Assembly: GCA_949285935.1 (NCBI GenBank)
Contig: CASEAH010000031.1
Span: 1 to 49,637, forward strand
DNA: 49,637 nucleotides
Source of the DNA: an uncultured Oscillospiraceae bacterium
Lineage (GTDB): Bacteria > Bacillota > Clostridia > Oscillospirales > Ruminococcaceae
Reading direction: 5' to 3'
This document shows positions 7,901 through 16,415 of this stretch, piece by piece. Every line of letters starts with the position of its first letter. Positions within the stretch are counted from its first letter, which is position 1. The notes below the pieces were generated by a model that saw only the letters and a list, made by a program, of their open reading frames with translations, was not told the DNA's origin and searched no databases. Both the position numbers and the translations under genes were made by a program.

Positions 7901-7949
7901 AAACTGCGCTCTTCCCATATCCCAAGGGATTGGAAAGAGCGCAGTTTTT
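7901..7949 (+). terminator. Rho-independent terminator of surface protein 4
   Basis: AAACTGCGCTCTT/AAGAGCGCAGTTT (7901-7913, 7935-7947) followed by T residues. Confidence 0.85.
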
Positions 7950-8180
7950 GTGGCTTGGTTGCTTGAGCAAAAACTCTCAGGGGAAGGCAAAAGTTTTTGA
8001 TGCAGGAATGAAATGGGGGGAGGGGGGATTCTGTTTTTCTCAGGAGGCCCATTTTTCCGCCCGGTGAAGTCTCCGTTTACAGGTTTGGAAATAAAGAGAG
8101 AAAACGGCAGATGGGGGTAACCTTCAAAGGGCCTGTTATCCGTACAAAGAGGGCCCATCTGCTGCAGAAGCAGTGTAAGA

Positions 8181-8227
8181 AAAAAGAACCGGCGCCTTCC
8201 CAGCTCTTGAGCCGGAAAGGCGCCGGT
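8181..8227 (-). terminator. Rho-independent terminator of the sortase gene
   Basis: Read on the minus strand, ACCGGCGCCTT/AAGGCGCCGGT (8217-8227, 8188-8198) is followed by a U-rich tail (complement of 8181-8187). Confidence 0.85.
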
Positions 8228-8279
8228 AAGCATTCTGTGCTGTTTTCAGATTATTCTGCGCTGGACTCTCTTAAAAATC

Positions 8280-9179
8280 TTATTGCGCAGGGGCCTTGAT
8301 GGAGGGGTTGGCCTCCACCTTGACGGGATCGCTGGTCGGCTGCGTGCCGCTGGGCAGCAGCTTGGCCATTACCACATAGCGATAGTCGTTGGGATAGGTG
8401 GGAACAATGTGATAGGTGCAGGTAGAAAGGGTAAGGATCTTGTCGTTGGCGGTCACGTCCACGTCAAAGTTGAACTGGGAACGCTTCCGGGCATCGGTAA
8501 TGATGTTGAGGAAATCGGTGTTGGAAGGATTGGGCTCTATGTAGTTGAAGCCGACTTCGGTATAGAAAACAGCGAAAACCTGCCATACCATCTCAGATTC
8601 GGGGGTAGAGAAGTAAATATAAGGATTTTCCCGGGCAAAGTCGATATCGAGATATTTCTTCAGCTGGGAGAAAAGCTTGCCTTCCGGATTATCATCCATG
8701 CTGTGGCCATAAATGACGGTGTTTTTGGACAGCTTGTCCCGGCTGCCGATGTAGGCCCGGAAGTCCATAAAATAGCAGCCGTCAAAATTCTGGTTTTTGA
8801 GGTTGTCACGACGCATATAGTAATCGTTGCTGCTGTCGCCGATGGCCTGAACCACCACCTCGTCAATGGTGGTATTGGGAACATAGATCCAGCCCACGGT
8901 ATCCTCGTTTTTGGCGTAATGGGCCACCATGCCGTCCAGCATGTGCTTCTGGATCTCGGCGGGAGTCATTTGGGGCTTGCTGTCGGACCCGGAGGAAGAG
9001 CTTCCCGAAGAACTGCTGCTGGAGGAAGTGGAACTGCCGGAAGAGCTGGAGCTGCTGGTCTTGGAGCTCTCATCCTCCGAGGGGGCGGGTTCGGGATCGC
9101 CGCAGGCGGCAAGGGAAAGCGCCATCACAGCAGCCATCAGGATGGCCAGAAAGGATTTGCCGTTCTTTCGTAAATTCAT
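8280..9179 (-). CDS. Class B-type sortase, predicted lipoprotein
   Basis: A 299-residue transpeptidase. Residues 1-26 are a lipoprotein signal ending in the lipobox LSLAAC, so Cys26 should be lipidated. Residues 35-68 are a nearly pure Ser/Gly linker. The catalytic domain (about 75-275) has the sortase triad: His159 in TVIYGHSM, Cys254 in TLSTCTYH and Arg267 in NDYRYVVM. KLFSQLKKYLD after the His is typical of SrtB. Sortases cut a C-terminal motif in secreted proteins and join it to the wall cross-bridge. The likely substrates are the four NPDTG/NPETG proteins upstream in the window; NPxT(N/G)-type motifs fit class B enzymes. The ATG at 9179 is preceded by AGAGGTG; a longer upstream frame lacks a ribosome site. 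Most sortases have a plain membrane anchor, so the lipobox is notable. Confidence 0.9.
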   Translation of the reverse strand: MNLRKNGKSFLAILMAAVMALSLAACGDPEPAPSEDESSKTSSSSSSGSSTSSSSSSSGSSSSGSDSKPQMTPAEIQKHMLDGMVAHYAKNEDTVGWIYVPNTTIDEVVVQAIGDSSNDYYMRRDNLKNQNFDGCYFMDFRAYIGSRDKLSKNTVIYGHSMDDNPEGKLFSQLKKYLDIDFARENPYIYFSTPESEMVWQVFAVFYTEVGFNYIEPNPSNTDFLNIITDARKRSQFNFDVDVTANDKILTLSTCTYHIVPTYPNDYRYVVMAKLLPSGTQPTSDPVKVEANPSIKAPAQ

Positions 9180-9322
9180 GGAGAAACACCTCTGCAAAAT
9201 GATTTTGGTGAAAACGGGGCGGCAGCGCCCCAAAAGCTCCCGGGCCGTTGGCCAAGGGCTGCGGATAAAATATTTGCGGCCGCCCGGGAAACCGGGAAAG
9301 ACGCATATAAAAACAACTGGTT

Positions 9323-11083
9323 TCAGCCGTTTTTATCGGGAGGAAGGGGGGAAACTACGCCGCATTTGGCGTCCATGACCACATTCATGCCGGTTTTGAG
9401 GATGCGGCTGCACCCTTTGGCCCCGGTGATAATGGGAATACTGAACTGATCGGCCACCGATGCAATGTGGGAGCCGATCCCTTCCGCTTCGGTAATGATA
9501 CCGGAAGCGTGAGACATCATTTTCATCCACAGATCACAGGTATCCCGGCAGACGATAATATCGCCAAAGTTAAAGTTGGCAAAAAGTTCCTCGTTTGAGC
9601 CGGCCACACACACCGTCCCGGCAGTGGAAAGGGTATTGGCACCCAGACCGGACAGGAGACAGTTGCCCACAGTAGTGACCCTTACCAGATTGGTGGTACC
9701 GGAGACGCCCACCGGTACGCCGGCCGCAATCACGACCAGGTCGCCGTCCTTGAGCAGGCCTCCCTGGGAAAAGGCTCCCTGCACTGCGGCGTCAAAGAGC
9801 TGATCGGTGGTGGTCTGCTCCTCAATGATAACCGGAATCACGCCCCAGGACAGGTTCAGCTGCCGGTAGGTGAAATCGTTGGTGGTGCATGCGATAATAG
9901 GAACGCCCGGGCGGTATTTGCTGACCATTCGGGCAGTGCGTCCCGACTTGGAAACCGGAATGATGGCCGCAGCCCTCAGATCGTGGGCGGTGGTGACAGT
10001 GGCATGGGAGATGGCGTCAGTAATGCTGAGAGCCGTTTCTTCCTCCCGGGCCTTGAACCGCTTCACATAGTCAATATCCTGTTCGATCCGCTGGGCGATG
10101 GTGGCCATGGTGCGCACCGCTTCCACAGGCCACTTGCCGGCGGCAGTCTCGCCGGAGAGCATGATGGCGCTGGTGCCGTCATAGATGGCATTGGCCACAT
10201 CATTGGCTTCGGCCCGGGTGGGACGGGGATTGTGAATCATGCTTTCCAGCATCTGCGTGGCAGTAATGACTACCTTGCCCGCGCCGTAGCACTTTTTGAT
10301 CATCATTTTTTGCAGAACGGGGATCTCTTCAAAGTCGATCTCCACGCCCAGATCTCCCCGGGCTACCATGATGCCGTCGGCGGTTTTGAGAATCTGGTCA
10401 ATATTCTCCACACCCTGGGAGTTTTCAATTTTGGCAATGATTTTGATATGGTGGCAGGCGCGGGACGCCAGCACTTCCTTGATAGCCAGGACGTCGGCGG
10501 CAGTGCGCACGAAGGAGGCGGCAATAAAATCAAAGCCCTGCTCCACACCAAAAAGGATATCCTGCCGGTCCTGTTCGCTCAGGTAAGGCATGGAAAGCCT
10601 TGCTCCCGGCAGGTTGACTCCCTTGCGGTCGCTGATGCTGCCGCCATTAAGGATACGGCACCGGATATCCGGGCCGGAAACCTCCAGCACCCGCAGCTCA
10701 ATAAGACCGTCATCCAGAAGGATCCGGGAACCTGCCTGCACATCCCGGGGAAGATCCTGATAGCTGACAGAGACCTGGGAGGCGTCTCCTTCCACCTCAC
10801 GGGTGGTAAGGAGAAATTCCTCTCCTGCGGCCAGCTGCGCCCGTCCGTCCCGGAATTTTCCCAAACGGATCTCAGGACCTTTGGTATCCAGCAGGGTGGC
10901 TACCGGCAGGCCCAATTCCTCCCGCAGGCTGCGGATGGTTTCCAGCCTGGCCAGATGCTCCTCATGGGAGCCATGAGAAAAATTGAACCGGGCTACATTC
11001 ATGCCCGCCAGCATCATCTGGCGGACGATCTCCGGGTCGGAGGAGGCAGGGCCCAGGGTACAGACGATCTTGGTCTTTCGCAT
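9323..11083 (-). CDS. pyk: Pyruvate kinase with C-terminal PEP-utiliser-like domain
   Basis: A 586-residue glycolytic enzyme that makes pyruvate and ATP from phosphoenolpyruvate and ADP in the cytosol. The N-terminus MRKTKIVCTLGPASSD, the KIENSQGVENIDQIL segment with the catalytic Lys, MVARGDLGVEI and the ITATQMLESM signature are all present. After the usual kinase end (about residue 475) there is an extra domain of about 110 residues ending in SHIASVADQFSIPIITGAKG, related to the swivelling phosphohistidine domain of PEP-utilising enzymes and common in Firmicute pyruvate kinases. The start at 11083 is chosen because it follows AAGGAGT and matches the family start; the longer open frame does not. 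A promoter lies at 11142-11170. The sortase gene follows 143 bases downstream on the same strand and may be partly co-transcribed. Confidence 0.95.
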   Translation of the reverse strand: MRKTKIVCTLGPASSDPEIVRQMMLAGMNVARFNFSHGSHEEHLARLETIRSLREELGLPVATLLDTKGPEIRLGKFRDGRAQLAAGEEFLLTTREVEGDASQVSVSYQDLPRDVQAGSRILLDDGLIELRVLEVSGPDIRCRILNGGSISDRKGVNLPGARLSMPYLSEQDRQDILFGVEQGFDFIAASFVRTAADVLAIKEVLASRACHHIKIIAKIENSQGVENIDQILKTADGIMVARGDLGVEIDFEEIPVLQKMMIKKCYGAGKVVITATQMLESMIHNPRPTRAEANDVANAIYDGTSAIMLSGETAAGKWPVEAVRTMATIAQRIEQDIDYVKRFKAREEETALSITDAISHATVTTAHDLRAAAIIPVSKSGRTARMVSKYRPGVPIIACTTNDFTYRQLNLSWGVIPVIIEEQTTTDQLFDAAVQGAFSQGGLLKDGDLVVIAAGVPVGVSGTTNLVRVTTVGNCLLSGLGANTLSTAGTVCVAGSNEELFANFNFGDIIVCRDTCDLWMKMMSHASGIITEAEGIGSHIASVADQFSIPIITGAKGCSRILKTGMNVVMDAKCGVVSPLPPDKNG

Positions 11084-11141
11084 ACAGCAAACACTCCTTA
11101 AAATACGGGAAGACATATGAACCGGCAGGCGGATATGTCTG

Positions 11142-11170
11142 TATATAGTATGACCTGGAGCAGCTGTCAA
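11142..11170 (-). promoter_or_regulatory. Sigma-A promoter of pyk
   Basis: On the minus strand TTGACA (11165-11170), 17 bases, TATATA (11142-11147), about 60 bases before the pyk start. Confidence 0.65.
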
Positions 11171-11287
11171 AGCCGCGGCATCGAAAAAATACCAGAATAA
11201 TTTTACTATGCTGGCAGGCGGATGTCAAATAAAATAGGGAAAGTGGGAAATTTGTTTACAATTATCCAAATACTGGAAATCTGCCTC

Positions 11288-11341
11288 TTGACAGCGGCGC
11301 AGGAACAGGTATAATTAAACTGTACTAATCGAACTAATACA
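11288..11341 (+). promoter_or_regulatory. Promoter and operator-like palindrome of the GntR-ABC operon
   Basis: -35 TTGACA (11288-11293), 16 bases, -10 TATAAT (11310-11315). Immediately after, 11321-11341 is an imperfect palindrome with arms TGTA-C-TA and TA-A-TACA. Its position at the transcription start fits autorepression by the GntR protein encoded next. Confidence 0.65.
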
Positions 11342-11368
11342 CATGGGACATGAGCGGGAGGTGATGGC

Positions 11369-11740
11369 GTGATTTCCCTGGATTACCACAGCAGGATCCC
11401 CATTTACCGGCAGATCGAGGACAGCATCGTGGAACTGATCCTTTTGGGGGCTTACCGGGAGGATACTCAGCTGCCATCGGTGAGGAGCCTTGCGGTGGAG
11501 CTGGGTATCAATCCCAACACCATCCAGAAGGCATACCAGGAGTTGGAGGCAAAGGGCATTATATTTTCCATAGCGGGGAAAGGCAGCTTTGTCCGGGGCG
11601 TGGAGGCCGCCCGCCTGATGAAGCGGGAGCAGGCGCTGTCCGCTTTGGCCGGTGCAGCCCGGGAGGCCCGGACGGCAGGCGTCTCCCGGGAGGAGGCCGC
11701 CGCCGTTGTGGAACAAGAATACGAGGTGAAAAATCCATGA
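11369..11740 (+). CDS. GntR-family regulator, YtrA subfamily
   Basis: A 123-residue transcription factor. Residues 1-70 are a GntR winged helix-turn-helix (IPIYRQIEDSIVELILLG, then LPSVRSLAVELGINPNTIQKAYQELE). The C-terminal part is only about 50 residues, as in the YtrA subfamily, which has no large effector domain and normally represses an adjacent ABC transporter operon. Translation starts at a GTG preceded by GGGAGGTGA; no better ATG is in frame. The stop overlaps the ABC ATPase start by four bases (ATGA), so the genes are translationally coupled. YtrA-type operons in Firmicutes respond to cell-envelope antibiotics; that role here is inference. Confidence 0.9.
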   Translation: MISLDYHSRIPIYRQIEDSIVELILLGAYREDTQLPSVRSLAVELGINPNTIQKAYQELEAKGIIFSIAGKGSFVRGVEAARLMKREQALSALAGAAREARTAGVSREEAAAVVEQEYEVKNP

Positions 11741-12633
11741 TACGTGCAGTGGACCTGACCAAACGTTTTGGGAACTTTACCGCTCTGGACGGGCTGAGTA
11801 CCGAGATCCAGCCTGGCTGTATCTACGGACTGGTTGGCCCCAACGGTTCGGGAAAATCCACCCTGCTTCGGTTGATTTCCGGGGTATATGCCCCCGATGG
11901 CGGGGAACTTACGGTGGACGGCAAGCCGGTGTTTGAGTGTCCGGCGGCCAAGGACCAGGTGTTTTATCTGTCCGACGATCTCTACTTCCTCCCCAAGGCC
12001 ACCACCCGGGAGACCGCTGCCTTTTACCGGGGGTTGTATTCCGGCTTTGATGAGGCCAAATTTCAACGGCTCAGCGGGATGTTTCCCATCAATGTGAACC
12101 AGAGGATCAACACCTTCAGCAAAGGAATGCGCCGCCAGGCAGCCCTGCTGACAGCCCTCTGCTGCGGCGCCCGGTACCTGTTGCTGGATGAGGCTTTTGA
12201 CGGACTGGATCCCGTGATCCGTCTGCTGGCCAAACGGCTTCTGGCGGAAGAGATCGCGGAGCGGGGGACCACCGTGGTGGTGACCAGTCACAATCTCCGG
12301 GAACTGGAGGACCTGTGCGACCATATCGGCCTGCTCCATAAGGGGCGCATCCTTTTTGAAAAGGAACTGGATGAACTGAAATTTGGCTTCTGCAAGGTGC
12401 AGGCAGCCTATGACCACCCGGTAGACTGGGAGGCAAGCGGCCTGCAGATCCTGCAAAAGCAGCAGCGCGGCAGCGTGGTCAGCCTGCTGGTACGGGGGGA
12501 GGCGGAAGCCACCCTGCGCGTCCTGGAGGAACTGCAGCCGGTCTTTTCGGAGACGGTCCCCCTGACCCTGGAAGAAGTATTTATCGGAGAAATGGAGGCG
12601 GTGGGCTATGACTACAACAACATACTCCTCTGA
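11737..12633 (+). CDS. ABC transporter ATP-binding protein
   Basis: A 298-residue ABC ATPase. Walker A is GPNGSGKST at about 34-42, the signature region reads FSKGMRRQ (127-134) in place of the canonical LSGGQ, and Walker B is YLLLDEAFDGLDP (from 147). The variant signature is usual for YtrB/BcrA-type exporters. The C-terminal 80 residues form a small accessory domain. It should energise the membrane protein encoded next, whose start overlaps this gene by 26 bases. The substrate is not evident; the GntR-YtrA arrangement points to antibiotic or lipid export, by inference. Confidence 0.92.
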   Translation: MIRAVDLTKRFGNFTALDGLSTEIQPGCIYGLVGPNGSGKSTLLRLISGVYAPDGGELTVDGKPVFECPAAKDQVFYLSDDLYFLPKATTRETAAFYRGLYSGFDEAKFQRLSGMFPINVNQRINTFSKGMRRQAALLTALCCGARYLLLDEAFDGLDPVIRLLAKRLLAEEIAERGTTVVVTSHNLRELEDLCDHIGLLHKGRILFEKELDELKFGFCKVQAAYDHPVDWEASGLQILQKQQRGSVVSLLVRGEAEATLRVLEELQPVFSETVPLTLEEVFIGEMEAVGYDYNNILL

Positions 12634-14806
12634 ATCCCGGTGGCTGAGCCTGTATCGGTCTGCGCTGCGGCGCAACCTGGGGACCATGATCTATCTGGCC
12701 CTGGCCATGCTGTTTTTCTTCCCCTTGCAGTATTTGCTGGAACTCTCCCGCCAGGCTTCCGATACGGCGGCCGGCCTTCCCTGGGTCCGCAGTGAACTGT
12801 GCGGCTCCGCAGGAAACTACACCACCCTGTCCATCATTGCGATGACGATGATCCTGACGGCAGCTCCGGTGGTGCTGACAGTGGTCCAGAATAATTATAT
12901 GCATTCCCGCCGGGCTGTGGACCTGTACCACAGTCTGCCGGTGACCCGGGTCCAACTGATGACTGCCAACGCCGCTACTGTCTTTACGGTGGTGGCCCTG
13001 CCCCTGATTCTTTGTCATTTGCTGGTTCTGGCTATCGGCGGAAGTTATTTTCTCTCCGGCGCCATCCCCACGATGGTATGGCATCCCGGGGCCATGCTGC
13101 TGGATCTTGCGGGATGGCTCACCGCAACAGCGGCGATCATCGCCGTGATGATGCTGGTGGGGGCCCTGGTGGGAAGCCCCTTTGAGAATTTTGTTCTGGG
13201 CTGCGAACTGCTGGGGGCAGGCCCGGTGCTGATGCTGATCCGCTACATCCTGTTCCAGGAATTTCTGGTTGGCTATGTAGGGAAACTGGATCCCCGGGAG
13301 CTTGCGGTACTGACGCCGGCGGCTCTTATGCCGGTGCGGTATACCCAGGTGGAACTGGGCCAGTCCGGAGGATTTTTTGACCTGTTGATCCTTGGCTGGC
13401 TGGCGGCGGCAGCGGTTTTGTTTGGGCTGGCTCTGTGGGCCTACAAGCGTCGTCCCAGCGAACTGGCCGAAACTTCCGGCGCCCGGGGCTTCCTGGGGGC
13501 TTTTATCCGGGCGGTAGCAGTCTGCGCAGGCGGAGCCGCTATCGGCGGGATTTTCTATGGGGTCAATGGCGGAGGAAAATTCACCTTTGTGGTGGGCGTA
13601 TTCCTGGGCTCGGGACTGACCGTCTTTCTTATGGAAGCGGTTCTGGGACGGGGCTTCCGGGGAATCCGCCGGGCACTGCCCAAGGCCGCGGCGCTGATAG
13701 CGGGCACAACGGTAGCCGCTTTGCTCCTGGTGACAGGCGGGCTGGGCTTTGAGACCCGGGTGCCCGATCCTGCCCGGATCAGCAGCGTGGAACTGGATTT
13801 CCGGGGCCGGTACGGCTATGTATCTGAATATGAAAAGGGCTATTTCAACCGCTGGAACAATACCGAGGACAACTCCGGCAGCAGATATCCTTATTATTAT
13901 TCGTACCAGGGCATCGACTCCGTGGAACTTTCCGGCCCCGAGACCCTTTCTCTGGTGACGGACTACCACCGGGCTTTGCTGGCCTGTAACCTGGAATCTG
14001 TACCCACGGAGCCAGGGTCAGAGTTTTACTATTATTTTAACAGCCGCATTGACTACCGTCTCTCCGGAGGGGAGATGCTTCGGCGATACCGCCGTATCAG
14101 CCGGGAAGCGGGAGAGCTGCTCCTTGAACTGGAAAAAAGCCAGGAATTCCAGGCGGCAGCCAATCCCATTCTGCGGCTGACGGCGGACGATCTGCGGGGA
14201 CTGGAGATCACGGACCGTTATGCCCTTACTTCCAGCAGGGGCATCGGCGACCCTTCGGACCTTAAAATGGTATTGGAGGCGCTCCAGACAGATGTCCGCC
14301 AGGAGGACTATGACCGCTATAACAGCGGTGAAGCCTCGGTAGTTGGGTACCTGTATCTGTACACCTCCATGTCGGATCATTCTCAGCCCCTGGAAAAGGA
14401 CTCCTATGAAAGCTTCTGCATACTCATTCTGGACAGCTACACCCACACCGCCGATGCACTCCGTTCTTTGGGGCTGGGCGAATATTTGGAACAACCGGAT
14501 CTCACAGAAGTAACGGCAGGGGTGAATGATTATTGTCGGGGCTACTGGAACCAGGATACTCTTTATGATGCCGCTTTGTGGATCCCGGGAAGTGAATTGG
14601 ACGCATATGAGTACACATACGAAATCCAGGATAGAGAGACCCTGGAAAAGTTGTTGCAGGCAGCCTACCATTACCGGGTGGGCGGACAGAACACCCAGTT
14701 CTATCTGACCCTTTCCCTGTCCGGCCGTCAGGGGATCAGTCTGGGGTTGGATTGGGAGGATCTCCCAACGGAGATTCAGGAGGCGTTCCCCTACTATGTG
14801 AAGTGA
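12608..14806 (+). CDS. ABC transporter permease with large extracytoplasmic part
   Basis: A 732-residue membrane protein encoded in overlap with the ATPase gene. About eight hydrophobic segments occupy residues 20-390, starting with TMIYLALAMLFFFPLQYLL; one part (YMHSRRAVDLYHSLPVTR) is a cytoplasmic loop of the kind that contacts the ATPase. From about residue 395 to the end (about 340 residues) the chain is hydrophilic and rich in Tyr, Asp and Glu, and is expected outside the cell or between the last segments. The layout fits the permease half of a GntR-regulated exporter. The exact subfamily and the role of the long soluble part are not recognised. Confidence 0.85.
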   Translation: MTTTTYSSESRWLSLYRSALRRNLGTMIYLALAMLFFFPLQYLLELSRQASDTAAGLPWVRSELCGSAGNYTTLSIIAMTMILTAAPVVLTVVQNNYMHSRRAVDLYHSLPVTRVQLMTANAATVFTVVALPLILCHLLVLAIGGSYFLSGAIPTMVWHPGAMLLDLAGWLTATAAIIAVMMLVGALVGSPFENFVLGCELLGAGPVLMLIRYILFQEFLVGYVGKLDPRELAVLTPAALMPVRYTQVELGQSGGFFDLLILGWLAAAAVLFGLALWAYKRRPSELAETSGARGFLGAFIRAVAVCAGGAAIGGIFYGVNGGGKFTFVVGVFLGSGLTVFLMEAVLGRGFRGIRRALPKAAALIAGTTVAALLLVTGGLGFETRVPDPARISSVELDFRGRYGYVSEYEKGYFNRWNNTEDNSGSRYPYYYSYQGIDSVELSGPETLSLVTDYHRALLACNLESVPTEPGSEFYYYFNSRIDYRLSGGEMLRRYRRISREAGELLLELEKSQEFQAAANPILRLTADDLRGLEITDRYALTSSRGIGDPSDLKMVLEALQTDVRQEDYDRYNSGEASVVGYLYLYTSMSDHSQPLEKDSYESFCILILDSYTHTADALRSLGLGEYLEQPDLTEVTAGVNDYCRGYWNQDTLYDAALWIPGSELDAYEYTYEIQDRETLEKLLQAAYHYRVGGQNTQFYLTLSLSGRQGISLGLDWEDLPTEIQEAFPYYVK

Positions 14807-15170
14807 CCGGCGCGCTCTTTGACTCCAACTGCAGGGGGAGGGCGCACCGGGCGTATGAAAAGATGGAATACGCAAGCGCCTCCTTTTGACAGTGACCCTG
14901 ATTTTGAAAATCATAAACAGGCTGCCTCCGTATGAGTAAAGCCGGAGGGACAAAAGCTGGTCGCAGATTTTGTCCCTGATGATTGCAGCATTCCAACGGC
15001 GGCTGCAGAATCATTTTTCAAAAGCAGCATATGAAACCGACGCCCTCTCCAAGCGAAAGCCGCTTGAAAGAGGGCGTCGGTTTTATGTTTTTTTACCAGT
15101 GGACCAGCTGTGTGCTGCCCAGAAGAGTATATTCAACCGGAGAAGCGTCAGGCTTCAAATGGAATTTTCA
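14807..15170. other. Intergenic region between the ABC operon and the kinase-like gene
   Basis: No gene is seen. A hairpin AGGGACAAAA/ATTTTGTCCCT lies at about 14949-14979, and a terminator follows at 15034-15085. Confidence 0.5.
15034..15085 (+). terminator. Strong hairpin terminator, possibly bidirectional
   Basis: A 15-bp stem AAACCGACGCCCTCT/AGAGGGCGTCGGTTT (15034-15048, 15069-15083) followed by T residues on the plus strand; the minus-strand tail is weaker. It can serve both convergent units. Confidence 0.8.
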
Positions 15171-15791
15171 TTAAACATCCTGGGCATAAAGGCGGATCAG
15201 CTCCGCTGCCTGGGGGATGGTGATCCGGGTCACATCCAGGCACAGATCATAGCTGGTGGCAATGCCCCAGGGAACGTCGGAATAGTAGTTGCAGTAGCTG
15301 GCACGTTTTTTGTCCATCTTTTTCACCTTATCCCGGGCCTGCTCCGGAGAAAGATCGTAAAGCCGCTGGATACGGCTGATCCGATGCTCGGGCTTTGCGT
15401 GGATAAAGACGCTGACATGCCGGGGATATTCCCGCAGAATATAATCGGCACAGCGGCCCACGATCACGCAGGGGCCCTGGTCCGCCAGGTCACGGATTAC
15501 CTGCGACTGCAGGATAAACAACCGGTCATTGGTAAGAAGTTCCCCAAAGGAAGCCATGGTACTGGTGCCCAGGGTGTGGGTACCCATGGAGAGGGAATAA
15601 AGGAAGCTGTTGGAAGGCATTTCGTCAGCATTTTCAAACAGTTCCTTGCTGATGCCTGTTTTCTGAGCGGCCAGGGCAATCAGCTCCTTGTCATAGTAGG
15701 CGAGACCCATGGATTTTGCCAGCTCTTTGCCCACCTCATGACCGCCGGTACCGTACTGCCTGCTGATGGTAAAGATCAGATGATTTTTCAT
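15171..15791 (-). CDS. Cytidylate kinase-like family protein
   Basis: A 206-residue P-loop NMP-kinase-like protein. The N-terminus FTISRQYGTGGHEVGKELA has a relaxed P-loop (GTGGHEVGK), and VIVGRCADYIL and RIQRLYDLSPEQARDKVKKMDKKRASYCNYY are typical of the cytidylate kinase-like family (AAA_26), which is widespread in Clostridia next to or apart from true cmk. Whether it phosphorylates CMP or another nucleotide is not known. AAAGGAGT lies eight bases before the ATG at 15791. It is transcribed away from the spore genes and appears to be a single-gene unit. Confidence 0.85.
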   Translation of the reverse strand: MKNHLIFTISRQYGTGGHEVGKELAKSMGLAYYDKELIALAAQKTGISKELFENADEMPSNSFLYSLSMGTHTLGTSTMASFGELLTNDRLFILQSQVIRDLADQGPCVIVGRCADYILREYPRHVSVFIHAKPEHRISRIQRLYDLSPEQARDKVKKMDKKRASYCNYYSDVPWGIATSYDLCLDVTRITIPQAAELIRLYAQDV

Positions 15792-15922
15792 CCTGTATCA
15801 CTCCTTTGACAAGATACTTTCCATCTTCAGTTTACCAGTTTTTTCTTGATTTTCATAGTGAAAAAACAAAAAACATGCAAAAAAGGATTATTTTGCCTTT
15901 GCCCGCCGTACAAATGAATAAA

Positions 15923-15950
15923 GGTCTCTGCGGAAAGAACCGCAAAGACC
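15923..15950 (-). terminator. Terminator of the AbrB-family gene
   Basis: GGTCTTTGCGG/CCGCAGAGACC on the minus strand (15940-15950, 15923-15933) followed by TTTATTC. Confidence 0.7.
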
Positions 15951-15960
15951 CCCACGATAA

Positions 15961-16203
15961 TTACAGCTCAGTAAGCTTTTTAACACATTTGGAGCAGACG
16001 TTTTTATCCGCAAACTCCACCAGTCCCTCCCGGCTTCCGCAGAAGACACAGTTGGGGATGTATTTTTTCAGGACGATCTGGTCCCCTTCCACAAAAATTT
16101 CCACGTCGCTTTTGATGCTGATATCCAGTGTGCGGCGCAGTTCCACGGGAAGGACGATCCGGCCCAGATTGTCGACCTTCCGAACAATTCCTGTCGACTT
16201 CAT
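15961..16203 (-). CDS. AbrB-family transition-state regulator with zinc-ribbon tail
   Basis: An 80-residue protein. Residues 1-48 are a SpoVT/AbrB swapped-hairpin DNA-binding domain (MKSTGIVRKVDNLGRIVLPV, ELRRTL, VEIFVEGDQIVLKKY). The tail has C-x-x-C (CVFC) and a second C-x-x-C (CSKC), a likely zinc site seen in many clostridial AbrB homologues. Such proteins repress stationary-phase and sporulation genes. It lies divergent to spmA-spmB, so the shared upstream region may carry regulation for both; that is inference. The start is preceded by AAGAAAGGGTTGGAGAGAA. Confidence 0.93.
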   Translation of the reverse strand: MKSTGIVRKVDNLGRIVLPVELRRTLDISIKSDVEIFVEGDQIVLKKYIPNCVFCGSREGLVEFADKNVCSKCVKKLTEL

Positions 16204-16248
16204 TTCTCTCCAACCCTTCTTTCGGAAAATTCTGCTGCATTTGTTTCA

Positions 16249-16277
16249 AGTATAACGTATTTTAGTGCAAAAAACAA
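16249..16277 (-). promoter_or_regulatory. Promoter of the AbrB-family gene
   Basis: Minus strand TTGTTT (16272-16277), 17 bases, TATACT (16249-16254). Confidence 0.6.
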
Positions 16278-16415
16278 TACACTTTTGGAGCTAAATGTCC
16301 AAAAAAGATGGCAATATTATTAAAACAAAGGGAAATAAAAGCAAAAATTTTCCATGTTTTGCATAAATTTGTTAACTTTTGACTTTAGCAAGAGAAAGAA
16401 AGGAAGAAAGAGAAA

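Larger units (their letters stand above)
7822..8279. other. Spacer between surface protein 4 and the sortase gene
   Basis: No coding frame is supported. It holds the terminators of both convergent genes and one copy of a dispersed 15-bp motif (7986-8000, complement TCAAAAACTTTTGCC). Confidence 0.6.

Noticed and set aside
9323-9650. Extra C-terminal domain of pyruvate kinase as a novel fusion
   Set aside because: This domain is common in Firmicute pyruvate kinases.
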